The notes beneath the pieces are model-generated. The model was not told the origin of the DNA, made no database searches, and worked only from the letters and a program-made list of their open reading frames with translations. This document shows positions 11,116-21,017 of a stretch of DNA of 64,000 nucleotides, piece by piece. Origin of the DNA: Manganibacter manganicus (GTDB taxonomy: Bacteria > Pseudomonadota > Alphaproteobacteria > Rhizobiales > Rhizobiaceae). A program made the translations under genes and the position numbers. The stretch spans positions 1 through 64,000 of the forward strand of contig NZ_MDET01000012.1 of the NCBI RefSeq assembly GCF_002075885.1, in the 5' to 3' direction. Every line of letters starts with the position of its first letter. Position 1 is the stretch's first letter.

Positions 11116-12456
11116 ATGGCTTCGGCTGCAGAACAACTTGCATCCAATCTCAATTTCGCGACCTTCGCCAAGGCCACGGATCTCAAGAAGCGTATCTGGT
11201 TCACTCTCGGCGCTCTCCTTGTCTATCGCCTTGGCACCTATATCCCGATCCCCGGTTTGAATCCCGATGCCTTTGCGCAGGCTTTCAAGTCGCAGAGCGG
11301 CGGCGTCCTGGGCATGTTCAACGTGTTCGCCGGCGGCGCGGTCGAGCGTATGGCGATCTTTGCGCTGGGCATTATGCCTTACATTTCCGCCTCCATCATC
11401 ATGCAGTTGATGACTTCGGTTGTCCCTTCGCTGGAAGCGTTGAAGAAGGAAGGTGAGCAGGGCCGCAAGATCATCAATCAGTACACGCGCTACGGTACGG
11501 TGCTTTTGGCGCTGGTTCAGGCTTACGGGATCTCTATCGGACTTGAGAGTGGCAACGGCATCGTCAACAATCCGGGCATTTTCTTCCAGGTGTCGACTGT
11601 CATCACCCTGGTTGGCGGCACGATGTTCCTTATGTGGTTGGGTGAGCAGATAACGGCTCGTGGTATCGGCAATGGCATTTCGCTGATTATCATGGCGGGT
11701 ATTGTCGCCGGTATGCCGCGCGCAATTTCAGGCACTCTGGAACTTGGTCGCACCGGTGCGCTCTCGACGGGCGTAATCTTGGGCATCATGGTTCTGGCAA
11801 TTGTTGTGATTGCGCTGATTGTGTTCTTTGAGCGCGCGCAGCGCAGGCTTCTGATCCAGTATCCGAAACGTCAGGTAGGCAATCGGATGTTCCAGGGCGA
11901 CACATCGCACCTGCCGCTGAAGCTCAACACGTCGGGCGTCATTCCTCCAATTTTCGCATCGTCGCTGCTGCTTTTGCCGGCAACCATTGCGGGATTCTCC
12001 AACACCACGAACCTGCCGGGTTGGATGAGTTCGGTGCTGGCTTCGCTTGGGCACGGCCAGCCGCTCTATCTGATTTTCTACGGAGCGATGATCGCCTTCT
12101 TCACCTTCTTCTACACGGCGATTGTCTTTAACCCGAAGGAGACGGCCGACCAACTCAAGAAGCATTCCGGCTTCATTCCGGGCTACCGTCCGGGTGAGCG
12201 GACGGCGGACTATATTGATTATGTGTTGACGCGCATCACCGTCGTCGGTGCCGTCTACCTAGTTGCGGTCTGTCTGCTGCCCGAGTTTCTGATTACGGCT
12301 ACCGGCGTGCCTTTCTACCTTGGTGGTACTTCGCTTCTGATTGTTGTCAGTGTTACGCTTGATACGGTGGCGCAGATTCAGGGGCATCTGATCGCGCACC
12401 AGTATGAGGGTCTGATCAAGAAGTCGAAGTTGCGCGGAGGTAAAAGAAGCAGATGA
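11116..12456 (+). CDS. secY: Protein translocase subunit SecY
   Basis: 446 residues, the channel-forming subunit of the Sec translocase, with ten predicted membrane segments. The N-terminal region has the [19 protein letters not shown] signature. The cytoplasmic loops include the [23 protein letters not shown] stretch, here given as two neighbouring motifs, which contacts SecA and ribosomes. The stop overlaps the adk start (ATGA). Confidence 0.97.
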   Translation: MASAAEQLASNLNFATFAKATDLKKRIWFTLGALLVYRLGTYIPIPGLNPDAFAQAFKSQSGGVLGMFNVFAGGAVERMAIFALGIMPYISASIIMQLMTSVVPSLEALKKEGEQGRKIINQYTRYGTVLLALVQAYGISIGLESGNGIVNNPGIFFQVSTVITLVGGTMFLMWLGEQITARGIGNGISLIIMAGIVAGMPRAISGTLELGRTGALSTGVILGIMVLAIVVIALIVFFERAQRRLLIQYPKRQVGNRMFQGDTSHLPLKLNTSGVIPPIFASSLLLLPATIAGFSNTTNLPGWMSSVLASLGHGQPLYLIFYGAMIAFFTFFYTAIVFNPKETADQLKKHSGFIPGYRPGERTADYIDYVLTRITVVGAVYLVAVCLLPEFLITATGVPFYLGGTSLLIVVSVTLDTVAQIQGHLIAHQYEGLIKKSKLRGGKRSR

Positions 12457-13046
12457 GGCTGATATTGCTTGGACCGCCCGGCGCGGGCAAAGGGACGCAG
12501 GCGCAGCGCCTGGTTGAGCGCCACGGCATTCCGCAGCTTTCAACCGGTGATATGCTGCGTGCGGCGGTCAAGGCTGGCACCAATGTCGGCAAGCAGGCCA
12601 AGGCGATCATGGACGCGGGCGGACTGGTTTCGGACGAGATCGTCAACCAGATCGTTTCCGATCGTATCGTCGAACCTGACGCGGCGAAGGGCTTTATTCT
12701 CGATGGCTTTCCTCGTACCGTGCCGCAGGCTGAGGCGCTGACCAACATTCTCGCAAGCAAGGGCCTCGAACTCGATGCCGTGATCGAATTGAAGGTCGAT
12801 GAATCGGCGCTGGTCAAGCGCATGGAAAAGCGTGTCGCCGATACACTCGCAGCTGGCGGGCAGGTGAGGGCGGACGATAATCCTGAATCCTTCAAGAAAC
12901 GGCTCGCTGAATATCGCGAGAAGACTGCACCGCTTTCCCGCTACTATGCCGGGACTGGCGAGTTGCGCACCGTGGACGGCATGGCCGATATGGATTCGGT
13001 TACGGGCGAGATCGAAAAACTCGTTGCGGAAGCGGTCAGCGCCTGA
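12453..13046 (+). CDS. adk: Adenylate kinase, short form
   Basis: 197 residues. It interconverts AMP + ATP and 2 ADP. The P-loop GPPGAGKGT is at residues 7-15 and the AMP-binding STGDMLRAA follows. The LID region after MEKRV is the short, zinc-free version, which accounts for the reduced length compared with E. coli (214). The start overlaps secY by four bases, and GGAGG lies within the end of secY. The secY-adk-rpsM order is common in alphaproteobacteria. Confidence 0.97.
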   Translation: MRLILLGPPGAGKGTQAQRLVERHGIPQLSTGDMLRAAVKAGTNVGKQAKAIMDAGGLVSDEIVNQIVSDRIVEPDAAKGFILDGFPRTVPQAEALTNILASKGLELDAVIELKVDESALVKRMEKRVADTLAAGGQVRADDNPESFKKRLAEYREKTAPLSRYYAGTGELRTVDGMADMDSVTGEIEKLVAEAVSA

Positions 13047-13260
13047 ACGGCGTCGGCTCTTTCTGCGTTATATATTGACACGGCCGTACTTCCGGAGTAA
13101 GGCGGCCCGTCTTCCTGACAGATGTATCACCTGCCCGCCCGACAGGGGTGGGGTGATCGCTTGCAGCAAGGAATTCCCGCAAGGGCCGGCCTCCACCGGA
13201 CGCGGGCAACGTAAAGCGCCGTAAGAGCTTACGCTCACCGGCCCAGATGGAGAAGAGAAG
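13047..13260 (+). promoter_or_regulatory. adk-rpsM intergenic leader
   Basis: This 214-base gap is long for the cluster. It contains a TTGACA hexamer at 13075-13080 without a good -10 partner. A stem pairs ATCACC (13126-13131) with GGTGAT (13152-13157) around C- and G-rich strands, and a short GTAA/TTAC palindrome lies near 13221-13232. It may be the leader of the alpha operon, which begins at rpsM. Promoter or control function is a guess from its position and structure. Confidence 0.35.
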
Positions 13261-13629
13261 ATGGCTCGTATAGCCGGTGTAAACATTCCGACCAACAAGC
13301 GCGTGGTCATTGCGCTTCAGTATATTCACGGCATCGGATCGAAGTTCGCCCAGGAAATCGTCACCAAGGTCGGCATTCCTGCCGAGCGCCGCGTCAATCA
13401 GTTGACCGACGCCGAGGTGCTGGCGATCCGCGAAACCATTGACCGCGACTATCAGGTCGAAGGCGACCTGCGTCGCGAGGTTTCAATGAACATCAAGCGG
13501 CTGATGGACCTTGGTTGCTACCGCGGCCTGCGTCATCGCCGCAGCCTGCCGGTTCGCGGCCAGCGCACGCATACCAATGCGCGTACCCGCAAGGGCCCGG
13601 CTAAGGCGATTCAGGGCAAGAAGAAGTAA
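13261..13629 (+). CDS. rpsM: 30S ribosomal protein S13
   Basis: 122 residues. S13 sits at the top of the 30S head and contacts tRNAs and L5. The start [19 protein letters not shown] and the basic C-terminal tail ([16 protein letters not shown]) are diagnostic. GGAGAAGAGAAG precedes the ATG. It is the first gene of the alpha operon here. Confidence 0.97.
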   Translation: MARIAGVNIPTNKRVVIALQYIHGIGSKFAQEIVTKVGIPAERRVNQLTDAEVLAIRETIDRDYQVEGDLRREVSMNIKRLMDLGCYRGLRHRRSLPVRGQRTHTNARTRKGPAKAIQGKKK

Positions 13630-13750
13630 TTGGCGGCAGTCTGCAATAGGCAGTCGGGCCAATCGATTGCCTATTGCCGAATCCTGACTGCCTCCCGAAG
13701 GTGTAGCCGCTGGCATTACGGCGGCGTAGAGATCGACTGAAAGGAAGACC

Positions 13751-14140
13751 ATGGCCAAGGAAGCCACCCGCGTCCGCCGTCGCGAACGCAAGAACATCTC
13801 GTCGGGCGTTGCCCACGTCAATTCGTCCTTCAACAACACGATGATCACCATTTCCGATGCACAGGGCAATGCGATTGCCTGGTCGTCGGCTGGTGCCCAG
13901 GGTTTCAAGGGCTCGCGCAAGTCCACTCCATTCGCCGCGCAGATGGCGGCTGAAGATGTCGCCAAGAAGGCGCAGGAACATGGTATGCGCACGCTCGAAG
14001 TTGAGGTTTGCGGTCCCGGTTCCGGCCGAGAGTCGGCGTTGCGCGCGTTGCAGGCTGCCGGCTTCACCATCACCTCGATCCGTGATGTCACGCCGATCCC
14101 GCACAATGGCTGCCGCCCGCGCAAGAAGCGTCGCGTCTAA
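13751..14140 (+). CDS. rpsK: 30S ribosomal protein S11
   Basis: 129 residues. S11 lies on the 30S platform near the E site. The [16 protein letters not shown] and [15 protein letters not shown] stretches and the [12 protein letters not shown]-terminus fit the family. AAAGGAAG precedes the ATG. In E. coli rpsD (S4) would follow, but here the next gene is rpoA. Confidence 0.97.
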   Translation: MAKEATRVRRRERKNISSGVAHVNSSFNNTMITISDAQGNAIAWSSAGAQGFKGSRKSTPFAAQMAAEDVAKKAQEHGMRTLEVEVCGPGSGRESALRALQAAGFTITSIRDVTPIPHNGCRPRKKRRV

Positions 14141-14155
14141 CACGTAGCGAACCAC

Positions 14156-14223
14156 TATCGGGAGTGCCGGAAGGCGCTCCCGATAATTTTCCATGTCGCC
14201 CGCCACGATTGGATGGTGGCGGG
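14156..14223 (+). promoter_or_regulatory. Tandem hairpins in the rpoA leader
   Basis: The rpsK-rpoA gap holds a 13-pair stem TATCGGGAGTGCC / GGCGCTCCCGATA with a GGAA tetraloop (14156-14185), followed at once by ATTTT. A second stem pairs CCCGCCAC (14199-14206) with GTGGCGGG (14216-14223). The rpoA ribosome-binding site follows. The first hairpin looks like a leaky intrinsic terminator. The second ends eight bases before the AAGGAAG site and could affect rpoA initiation. Control function is inferred. Confidence 0.55.
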
Positions 14224-14242
14224 GCAACGGAAGGAAGACAAA

Positions 14243-15253
14243 ATGATCCAGAAAAACTGGCAGGAACTCATCAAGCCGAACAAGATCGAGTTCTCGTCGA
14301 AGGGCAAGACGCTGACCACGCTGGTCGCCGAGCCGCTTGAGCGTGGCTTCGGCCTGACGCTGGGCAATGCGCTGCGGCGCGTGCTCCTGTCGTCGCTGCG
14401 CGGTGCTGCCGTGACGGCGGTGCAGATCGACGGTGTTCTGCATGAATTCTCCTCGATTGCCGGTGTGCGCGAGGACGTGACCGACATCGTCCTCAACATC
14501 AAGGAAATCGCCATCAAGATGGAAGGCGATGGCCCCAAGCGCATGGTCGTGCGCAAGCAGGGTCCGGGCGCGGTTCTGGCTGGCGACATCCAGACCGTCG
14601 GCGATGTCGAGATCCTTAATCCCGACCATGTCATCTGCACGCTGGACGAGGGTGCGGAGATCCGCATGGAGTTCACGGTCGATACCGGCAAGGGCTACGT
14701 TCCCGCCGACCGCAACCGTGCCGAGGACGCGCCGATCGGCCTGATCCCCGTCGATTCGCTCTATTCGCCGGTCAAGAAGGTCTCCTACAAGGTAGAGAAC
14801 ACCCGCGAGGGCCAGGTTCTCGACTATGACAAGCTGTCGATGACCCTCGAGACCGACGGGTCGGTGACCGGCGAGGACGCGGTGGCTTTCGCCGCTCGCA
14901 TCCTGCAGGATCAACTCGCACTCTTCGTCAACTTCGAAGAGCCGCAGAAGGCGCAGCCGGAAGAGCAGGTTACGGAGCTTGCCTTCAACCCGGCGCTGCT
15001 CAAGAAGGTGGACGAACTGGAGCTTTCAGTGCGTTCGGCCAACTGCCTCAAGAATGACAACATCGTCTATATCGGCGATCTGATCCAGAAAACCGAAGCC
15101 GAGATGCTGCGCACCCCGAACTTCGGCCGCAAATCGCTGAACGAGATCAAGGAAGTTCTGGCCGCAATGGGCCTGCACCTCGGTATGGAAGTGCAGGACT
15201 GGCCGCCGGAGAACATCGAAGATCTCGCCAAGCGTTACGAAGACCAGTATTGA
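14243..15253 (+). CDS. rpoA: RNA polymerase subunit alpha
   Basis: 336 residues from [17 protein letters not shown], with GGAAGGAAGACAAA upstream. The same frame is open ten codons further up but without family similarity. The N-terminal domain (about 1-235) drives dimerisation and core assembly. The C-terminal domain (about 255-320) contains the DNA- and activator-binding helices ([30 protein letters not shown]). Confidence 0.97.
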   Translation: MIQKNWQELIKPNKIEFSSKGKTLTTLVAEPLERGFGLTLGNALRRVLLSSLRGAAVTAVQIDGVLHEFSSIAGVREDVTDIVLNIKEIAIKMEGDGPKRMVVRKQGPGAVLAGDIQTVGDVEILNPDHVICTLDEGAEIRMEFTVDTGKGYVPADRNRAEDAPIGLIPVDSLYSPVKKVSYKVENTREGQVLDYDKLSMTLETDGSVTGEDAVAFAARILQDQLALFVNFEEPQKAQPEEQVTELAFNPALLKKVDELELSVRSANCLKNDNIVYIGDLIQKTEAEMLRTPNFGRKSLNEIKEVLAAMGLHLGMEVQDWPPENIEDLAKRYEDQY

Positions 15254-15357
15254 GCATGAATTCCGAGGGCGGGCGGCGCAAGCCGTTCGGCCCGACGGTC
15301 ATGCGGAAAACCATCAGAGGCCGTGGCCTCTTGAATAACTGAAGAAGGAAAAGAGCC

Positions 15358-15786
15358 ATGCGCCACGGTTTCAAAGGCCGCCGCTTCGCCCGCAGTGTAA
15401 GCCACCGCAAGGCGATGTTCGCCAATCTCGCCGTCTCGCTCATCGAGCATGAGCAGATCGTCACCACACTGCCCAAGGCGAAGGATTTGCGTCCGATCGT
15501 TGAAAAGCTGGTTACGCTCGGCAAGCGCGGGGACCTGCATGCGCGTCGCCAGGTGATTGCCCAGATCGGCAATGAAAGCGTCGTGAAGCGTCTATTCGAG
15601 ACTATTGCTCCGCGCTATGCCTCTCGCAACGGCGGCTATCTGCGCATCATGAAGGCGGGGTTCCGCAAGGGTGACAATGCCCCGCTGGCGGTGATCGAGT
15701 TCGTCGATCGCGACACCTCCGCAAAGGGCGCGGGCGATCGTGCCCGCATCGAGGCCGAAGGCAATGCCGAGGCCGAGGCGGCATAA
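15358..15786 (+). CDS. rplQ: 50S ribosomal protein L17
   Basis: 142 residues starting [21 protein letters not shown]17 sits near the tunnel exit. The body of about 115 residues is standard and an acidic, Ala/Glu-rich tail extends the C-terminus, as in related bacteria. GAAGGAAAAGAG precedes the ATG. It is the last gene of the ribosomal block and is followed by a strong terminator. Confidence 0.97.
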   Translation: MRHGFKGRRFARSVSHRKAMFANLAVSLIEHEQIVTTLPKAKDLRPIVEKLVTLGKRGDLHARRQVIAQIGNESVVKRLFETIAPRYASRNGGYLRIMKAGFRKGDNAPLAVIEFVDRDTSAKGAGDRARIEAEGNAEAEAA

Positions 15787-15815
15787 GCAGTACCTATCGG
15801 TTCATCGATTTTTGG

Positions 15816-15843
15816 AAGGGGCCTTCGTGGCCCCTTTTTCTTT
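15816..15843 (+). terminator. Intrinsic terminator after rplQ
   Basis: An eight-pair stem AAGGGGCC / GGCCCCTT with a TTCGT loop is followed by a run of Ts broken by one C (15835-15843). It lies 29 bases past the rplQ stop and should end the whole ribosomal transcript. Confidence 0.9.
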
Positions 15844-16117
15844 GGCGGAGCCGATGTCTTCACGGAATGGGACCGTGAATTGTCACGGATCTATAACGGC
15901 TCCGTCATGTGCGGTTCCGCGATGCGTTAAAACTCGGCGATAGTCAGCGCGCTTCCGCAGATTGAGACTATAGGCATTATTCAAAAATCGAATACCCCGG
16001 TCGCGCGGTTGAGGCATTTCTTGCGAATATGGGTAAACGCGCTAAATCACGCATCGGCCTTTCATTTTGCACAATCGTTGTGACAATGGCGCCGATTTCG
16101 CTTTGGAGGATTCGCGC
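15844..16117 (+). other. Intergenic region before the DegP-like gene
   Basis: No gene is supported in the 331 bases between rplQ and the protease. Beyond the terminator the only signal I can suggest is CTTGCG at 16020-16025 and CTAAAT at 16042-16047 with 16 bases between. This loosely fits the alphaproteobacterial housekeeping or heat-shock promoter pattern and would start transcription near 16054. Confidence 0.35.
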
Positions 16118-17605
16118 ATGCGTGTTAGCCCGCTGTCACTTGTCCTGACCTTCATGCTGACTGTTTTTGCGTTCGCGCCGCCGATCTCGACCGCCAGCGC
16201 GCAGGAGAAGAGCAACGAGCCTGGCCTCTCCGATGTTCTGACGGATCTGCTGCATGGTGTCGAGGGCAAGAATGCCACCTCCGGGCCGGACCGTCGGGTG
16301 CCATTCGGCCGTCAGGAAATGCAATTGTCCTTTGCTCCTCTAGTCAAGCAAACGGCGCCGGCAGTGGTCAATGTTTATGCCTCACAGACGGCCAAGGTAC
16401 GCTCGCCATTCGAGGGCGATCCGTTTTTCGAGCAGTTCTTCGGCCGCTCGGTCCCACACGCGCGAACGTCGCTCGGCTCCGGTGTTTTGGTCGATCCGAG
16501 CGGCATCATCATTACCAATTACCATGTCATCAAGGATGCCGATGAGGTGAAGGTCGCAACCTCCGATGGTCGCGAGTTCACTAGCAAGATCCTGCTCAAG
16601 GATGAGTCGCTCGATCTTGCCGTTTTGAAGATTTCCGCCGACAAGCCGTTCCCCGTGCTGCCCATTGGCGATTCGGATGCGCTTGAAGTGGGCGATCTGG
16701 TCCTTGCCATCGGCAACCCGTTCGGTGTCGGCCAGACCACCACCAGCGGCATCGTCTCGGCGCTCGCGCGCACCCATATCGGTGTCTCGGATTCCGGCTT
16801 TTTCATCCAGACCGACGCGGCGATCAATCCGGGCAATTCCGGCGGCGCGCTCATCAATATGGCCGGCCAACTGGTCGGCATCAACACCGCTATCTTCAGC
16901 CGCAGCGGCGGCTCCATCGGCATCGGTTTCGCTATTCCATCCAATATGGTGCGAGCCTTTGTCGAGGCTGCGAAAGCCGGCCGCGATTTCTTCGAGCGCC
17001 CTTATATCGGCGCGGAATTTGCAGCGATCACACCGCAAATTGCCGAATCGCTCGGTATGGAAGCGCCGACCGGCGCGCTGATCTCGTCGGTTGCCGGGAA
17101 CAGCCCGGCGGCCAAGGTGGGCCTGAAGCCAGGAGACGTGGTGCTTTCGCTCAATGGCACGACGGTGGAAAACATGGAGGCGCTGGACTATCGAATGGCC
17201 ACTCTGGCTATCGGCAGCAAGGTCACGCTGGGCATTTTGAGCAAAGGCAAGCAGGCCAAGGTAGAGGTGACGCTCGACCGCGCTCCGGCAGGCTCCAAGC
17301 CTACCGAGATTGTGCTGCGTGGCCGCAGCCCCTTTGCCGGTGCCAAGGTTGCGGAATTGTCGCCCCGGCTAGCTCAACGGCTCAACATGCCTATGGATAC
17401 GAAGGGTGTCGTTGTCGTTGCCGTGGATCGGGGTTCGCCTGCTGGCGATTTCGGCTTTCAGCCCGGCGATATTATTCGCGAGGTGAACGGATTGACCATC
17501 GACGACACGACCAAACTGGCGCAGGCTTCCCAGCAGAACACGCGCTGGTGGCGCTTTACCGTGGATCGCGGCGGGCAGACGTTGCGCCAGGTTTTGCGCT
17601 ATTAA
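16118..17605 (+). CDS. Periplasmic Do-like serine protease with two PDZ domains
   Basis: 495 residues, HtrA/DegP/DegQ family. It has a signal peptide (MRVSPLSLVLTFMLTVFAFA, cleavage probably after SAQ near residue 29), then a trypsin-like domain with triad His136 (TNYHVIKD), Asp166 (ESLDLAVL) and Ser241 (NPGNSGGAL). Two PDZ domains follow at about 300-390 and 400-490. It should degrade or refold misfolded envelope proteins. The start at 16118 is chosen because GGAGGA lies seven bases upstream and the signal peptide begins there. rarA follows after 33 bases, possibly in the same transcript. Confidence 0.92.
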   Translation: MRVSPLSLVLTFMLTVFAFAPPISTASAQEKSNEPGLSDVLTDLLHGVEGKNATSGPDRRVPFGRQEMQLSFAPLVKQTAPAVVNVYASQTAKVRSPFEGDPFFEQFFGRSVPHARTSLGSGVLVDPSGIIITNYHVIKDADEVKVATSDGREFTSKILLKDESLDLAVLKISADKPFPVLPIGDSDALEVGDLVLAIGNPFGVGQTTTSGIVSALARTHIGVSDSGFFIQTDAAINPGNSGGALINMAGQLVGINTAIFSRSGGSIGIGFAIPSNMVRAFVEAAKAGRDFFERPYIGAEFAAITPQIAESLGMEAPTGALISSVAGNSPAAKVGLKPGDVVLSLNGTTVENMEALDYRMATLAIGSKVTLGILSKGKQAKVEVTLDRAPAGSKPTEIVLRGRSPFAGAKVAELSPRLAQRLNMPMDTKGVVVVAVDRGSPAGDFGFQPGDIIREVNGLTIDDTTKLAQASQQNTRWWRFTVDRGGQTLRQVLRY

Positions 17606-17638
17606 GAGCGACCTCCAAAAAGGAGGGACGCCATTATC

Positions 17639-18958
17639 ATGGCCGATTTGTTCAAAAGCGACGAGCAACAGAATACCGGAGTGGCGGCATTGGGGCGACC
17701 GCTGGCGGATCGCCTGCGTCCACGCAATCTCGGCGAGGTGGTCGGGCAGGAGCATCTGACCGGGCCTGACGGGGCGTTGACGCGCATGATCGCTTCCGGT
17801 TCGCTCGGCTCTATGATCTTCTGGGGTCCGCCGGGTACAGGAAAGACCACGGTCGCGCGGCTGCTTGCCGGCGAGACCAGCCTTGCTTTCGAGCAGATAT
17901 CAGCGATCTTTTCCGGCGTCGCCGATCTGAAAAAGGTGTTCGAGGCCGCGCGCTTGCGTCGCTCCACCGGCCGCCAGACATTATTGTTCGTCGATGAGAT
18001 CCATCGCTTCAACCGCGCACAGCAGGACAGTTTTCTCCCTGTTATGGAGGATGGCACTGTCGTTCTGGTCGGGGCGACGACGGAAAACCCATCCTTTGAA
18101 CTGAATGCCGCCGTGTTGTCGCGCGCGCGTGTTCTGGTGTTCCATTCGCTCGAACCGGAAAGCATCGCCAGATTATTGACGCGGGCTGAAGAGGCGGAGG
18201 GCAGGGCGCTGCCGCTCGATGCCGACGCAAGAGCCTCGCTGATCCGCATGAGCGACGGTGACGGACGGGCCGCGCTTACGCTCGCCGAGGAGGTGTGGCG
18301 CGCGGCCAAATCTGGCGAGACATTCGACGTGGACGGTTTGCAGACGGTCGTGCAGCGCCGTGCGCCAATCTACGACAAGGGCCAGGACGGCCATTACAAT
18401 CTGATCTCGGCGTTGCACAAATCCGTGCGCGGCTCGGATCCGAACGCGGCCCTTTATTATCTTGCCCGCATGTTCGACGCTGGCGAAGACCCGCTTTATC
18501 TCGGACGCCGCCTGGTGCGCATGGCGGTGGAGGATATCGGCCTTGCCGATCCGCAGGCGCTGGTGGTCGCCAATGCCGCCAAGGATGCTTATGATTATCT
18601 CGGCTCGCCCGAAGGCGAACTGGCCTTCGCACAGGCTTGTGTCTATCTCGCCACCGCGCCCAAATCGAATGGGGTCTATACGGCCTTCAAGGCGGCGATG
18701 CGCGCGGCTAAGGAAAATGGCTCATTGCTGCCGCCAAAGCATATTCTCAATGCGCCGACCAAACTGATGAAGCAGGAAAGCTACGGCACCGGCTACCGTT
18801 ACGACCATGACGAACCGGATGCCTTTTCGGGGCAGGATTACTTCCCCGAGGCGATGGGTCGACAGACATTTTATGATCCGCCGGAACGTGGTTTCGAGCG
18901 TGAAATCAGGAAGCGGCTCGATTACTGGGCGAAGCTGAGGAAAGAGCGCCCGAGTTGA
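17639..18958 (+). CDS. rarA: Replication-associated recombination protein A, AAA+ ATPase
   Basis: 439 residues, RarA/MgsA/WRNIP1 family, a clamp-loader-like ATPase acting at stalled replication forks. Walker A GPPGTGKT is at residues 63-70 and Walker B LLFVDEIH at 115-122. The C-terminal tetramerisation region ends in the family stretch with GYRYDHDEPDAFSGQDYFPE. A strong AAAAAGGAGGGAC site precedes the ATG. It lies just behind the DegP-like gene. Confidence 0.95.
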   Translation: MADLFKSDEQQNTGVAALGRPLADRLRPRNLGEVVGQEHLTGPDGALTRMIASGSLGSMIFWGPPGTGKTTVARLLAGETSLAFEQISAIFSGVADLKKVFEAARLRRSTGRQTLLFVDEIHRFNRAQQDSFLPVMEDGTVVLVGATTENPSFELNAAVLSRARVLVFHSLEPESIARLLTRAEEAEGRALPLDADARASLIRMSDGDGRAALTLAEEVWRAAKSGETFDVDGLQTVVQRRAPIYDKGQDGHYNLISALHKSVRGSDPNAALYYLARMFDAGEDPLYLGRRLVRMAVEDIGLADPQALVVANAAKDAYDYLGSPEGELAFAQACVYLATAPKSNGVYTAFKAAMRAAKENGSLLPPKHILNAPTKLMKQESYGTGYRYDHDEPDAFSGQDYFPEAMGRQTFYDPPERGFEREIRKRLDYWAKLRKERPS

Positions 18959-19101
18959 AAGCCCCTATAAAGTTTGGCCGATGCGCGGAGAGGTACCCGC
19001 CGTTGTGCGTGGGGCGAAATGGGCTTATCAAGGCGCAATGGCCGGATACCCGCCGGTAGCTTCGGTCCATGGAATGGGGTGGTGCTGAGCGCCATGGTAA
19101 A

Positions 19102-19932
19102 ATGACCAAGACTCAACGCAAAAACTTTCGCAAACTTGTCATCGCAATCCCGATCCTGGCGATTGCATTCTACTTTATTCCTATAATCACTATCATCTGG
19201 TTAGTTTGCGGCTTCATCGACGTGATGCGCAACGACAAGAAGGATGCGCGCCTGTTCAGTTTGTATTTTACCGGCAATGGTATTTTCACATGGCTGCTGG
19301 CGCCCTTCAACCTGCTTGTCGATCTGCTGAGTTACCGCAACCGTGGTGTATGGAAGCTGGAACAGTTCCCGCCAGACTACCAGCGAGAGGTCAATGAGGT
19401 TCTTGATGTTTTCAAAGCGCGCAAGAGCGAGATCATTGCTGATATAGACGCCTCTTTCGGCGCAGGCCGACGCGGCATGTATGTCTATCAATGGTATGGC
19501 AAGCACAAGATCGACAATGTGCAGGAGTTCAACAAGGATTTCAAATACATCAAGACCATTGCCGTCTCGGTGTTCAGCAAGCGCGAATCGACGTCCTGGC
19601 ATTTCGGGCCGCTGAGGCTCAGCCTTCGCATTCTTTATAATCTGATCCCCGTCGATGCCGAGATTTTCGTCGAGTGCGGCAATGCCAAGAACTATTGGCA
19701 CAAGAACCCGATGTTCATCTTCGACGACACGCTGCTGCATCGCTCGGTCAACGAATATGACGGGCGCCGCTATTGCGTCTTCATGGACATTATCCGCCCA
19801 TCGCCGATGCCGCGCCTGATTGCCGCCATGCTTTCGGTCGTGTCGGTCAGCGTCGAGCGCATCAACTCCGTCTTCTACAAGAACTGGAAGATGATTGGCC
19901 AGAACAAGGCCAAAAAGCCCGAGACGATTTGA
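19102..19932 (+). CDS. Membrane-anchored aspartyl/asparaginyl beta-hydroxylase-like protein
   Basis: 276 residues. The N-terminus holds one clear membrane segment (about 12-38) and a second hydrophobic stretch (about 51-77). The C-terminal half matches the Asp/Asn beta-hydroxylase fold: metal ligands would be His167 (WHFGP) and His213 in FDDTLLH, with Arg222/223 binding 2-oxoglutarate and the closing DIIRP motif. AspH-type enzymes use only two His ligands, which fits. Relatives include LpxO, which hydroxylates lipid A acyl chains. The substrate here is unknown. The start is uncertain, since an ATG 11 codons earlier is equally weakly supported. Confidence 0.75.
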   Translation: MTKTQRKNFRKLVIAIPILAIAFYFIPIITIIWLVCGFIDVMRNDKKDARLFSLYFTGNGIFTWLLAPFNLLVDLLSYRNRGVWKLEQFPPDYQREVNEVLDVFKARKSEIIADIDASFGAGRRGMYVYQWYGKHKIDNVQEFNKDFKYIKTIAVSVFSKRESTSWHFGPLRLSLRILYNLIPVDAEIFVECGNAKNYWHKNPMFIFDDTLLHRSVNEYDGRRYCVFMDIIRPSPMPRLIAAMLSVVSVSVERINSVFYKNWKMIGQNKAKKPETI

Positions 19933-20042
19933 AGCTCGCCTTTTCGGCCGGCGGCGCGTTAATTTCCTTCACCGCTGGACTTTGGCTCGCAACGCCCTCT
20001 GCTTGGTGCTATTGCCGCGCTTCGAACCGAGCGAGTGCGAGA

Positions 20043-21017
20043 ATGGCAGGCGTTGAACTGATCACGGTGGAGACGGGCGAGGCGGGCATGCGGCTCGACC
20101 GTTGGTTCAAGGCGCATTATCCGGGCCTTGGCTTCGGCCATTTGCAGAAATTGCTGCGCTCCGGGCAGATTCGTATCGATGGCGGCCGCGCCAAGGCGGA
20201 TACGCGCCTGGAGCCGGGGCAGACGGTGCGCATTCCGCCGCTAGAGATCGACCGCAAGGGCGAAGGGAATCTGACCGGCCATTCCATTCGCAACCAGGGC
20301 GATGCGGATGTCCTTTCCAAGATGCTGCTGCATGAAGATGCAAAGGTTTTCGTCTTCAACAAGCCGGCCGGATTGGCGGTGCAGGGTGGCTCGGGGGTTA
20401 CGCGCAATGTCGATGACATGCTCGAAGCCTGGCGCAGCAAGAAGGGCGAGAAGCCGCGGCTGGTGCATCGGCTGGATCGCGACACGTCGGGCGTGCTTGT
20501 GGTGGCACGCACTCGCCTTGCTGCTATGAAACTATCGGAATCCTTCCGCGCACGCGCGACGAAGAAAACCTATTGGGCGCTGGTGAAGGGCGTTCCGCCC
20601 AAGCGAGAGGACAAGATCTCGACCTGGCTGATCAAGGACCAGACGCCCGACGGCGATCGTATGCGGGTCGCCCGCCATGGCGAGAAGGGCGCCGACCATG
20701 CGGTGTCATACTATCGCGTGATCGAGCAGGCGGCACAGACGCTCTGCTGGCTGGAAATGGAGCCTTATACGGGGCGCACCCATCAATTGCGCGTCCATGC
20801 CGCGCACATTGGCTGCCCTATCATCGGTGATCCTAAATATTTCGAGGCCGACACCAATTGGGAGTTTCCCGGCGGTGTGCAGAACCGGCTGCATTTGCTC
20901 GCCCGGCGCATCGTCATTCCGCATCCCGACAGCGGCACCATCGACGTGACGGCGCCGATGCCGCCGCATATGCGTCAAAGTTGGAATCTTATCGGATTCG
21001 ACGAGAACGACGCATGA
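20043..21017 (+). CDS. 23S rRNA pseudouridine synthase, RluC/RluD type
   Basis: 324 residues. An N-terminal S4-like RNA-binding domain (about 15-75) is followed by the RluA-family catalytic domain with VHRLDRDTSG at 141-150. Asp145 is the expected nucleophile. The GRTHQLRVHAAHIG motif lies further on. By length and architecture it resembles RluC, which modifies 23S rRNA, but the target sites cannot be read from sequence. The frame is open far upstream, but MAGVELITVE is the first start that gives family similarity. The stop overlaps the next gene (ATGA). Confidence 0.88.
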   Translation: MAGVELITVETGEAGMRLDRWFKAHYPGLGFGHLQKLLRSGQIRIDGGRAKADTRLEPGQTVRIPPLEIDRKGEGNLTGHSIRNQGDADVLSKMLLHEDAKVFVFNKPAGLAVQGGSGVTRNVDDMLEAWRSKKGEKPRLVHRLDRDTSGVLVVARTRLAAMKLSESFRARATKKTYWALVKGVPPKREDKISTWLIKDQTPDGDRMRVARHGEKGADHAVSYYRVIEQAAQTLCWLEMEPYTGRTHQLRVHAAHIGCPIIGDPKYFEADTNWEFPGGVQNRLHLLARRIVIPHPDSGTIDVTAPMPPHMRQSWNLIGFDENDA

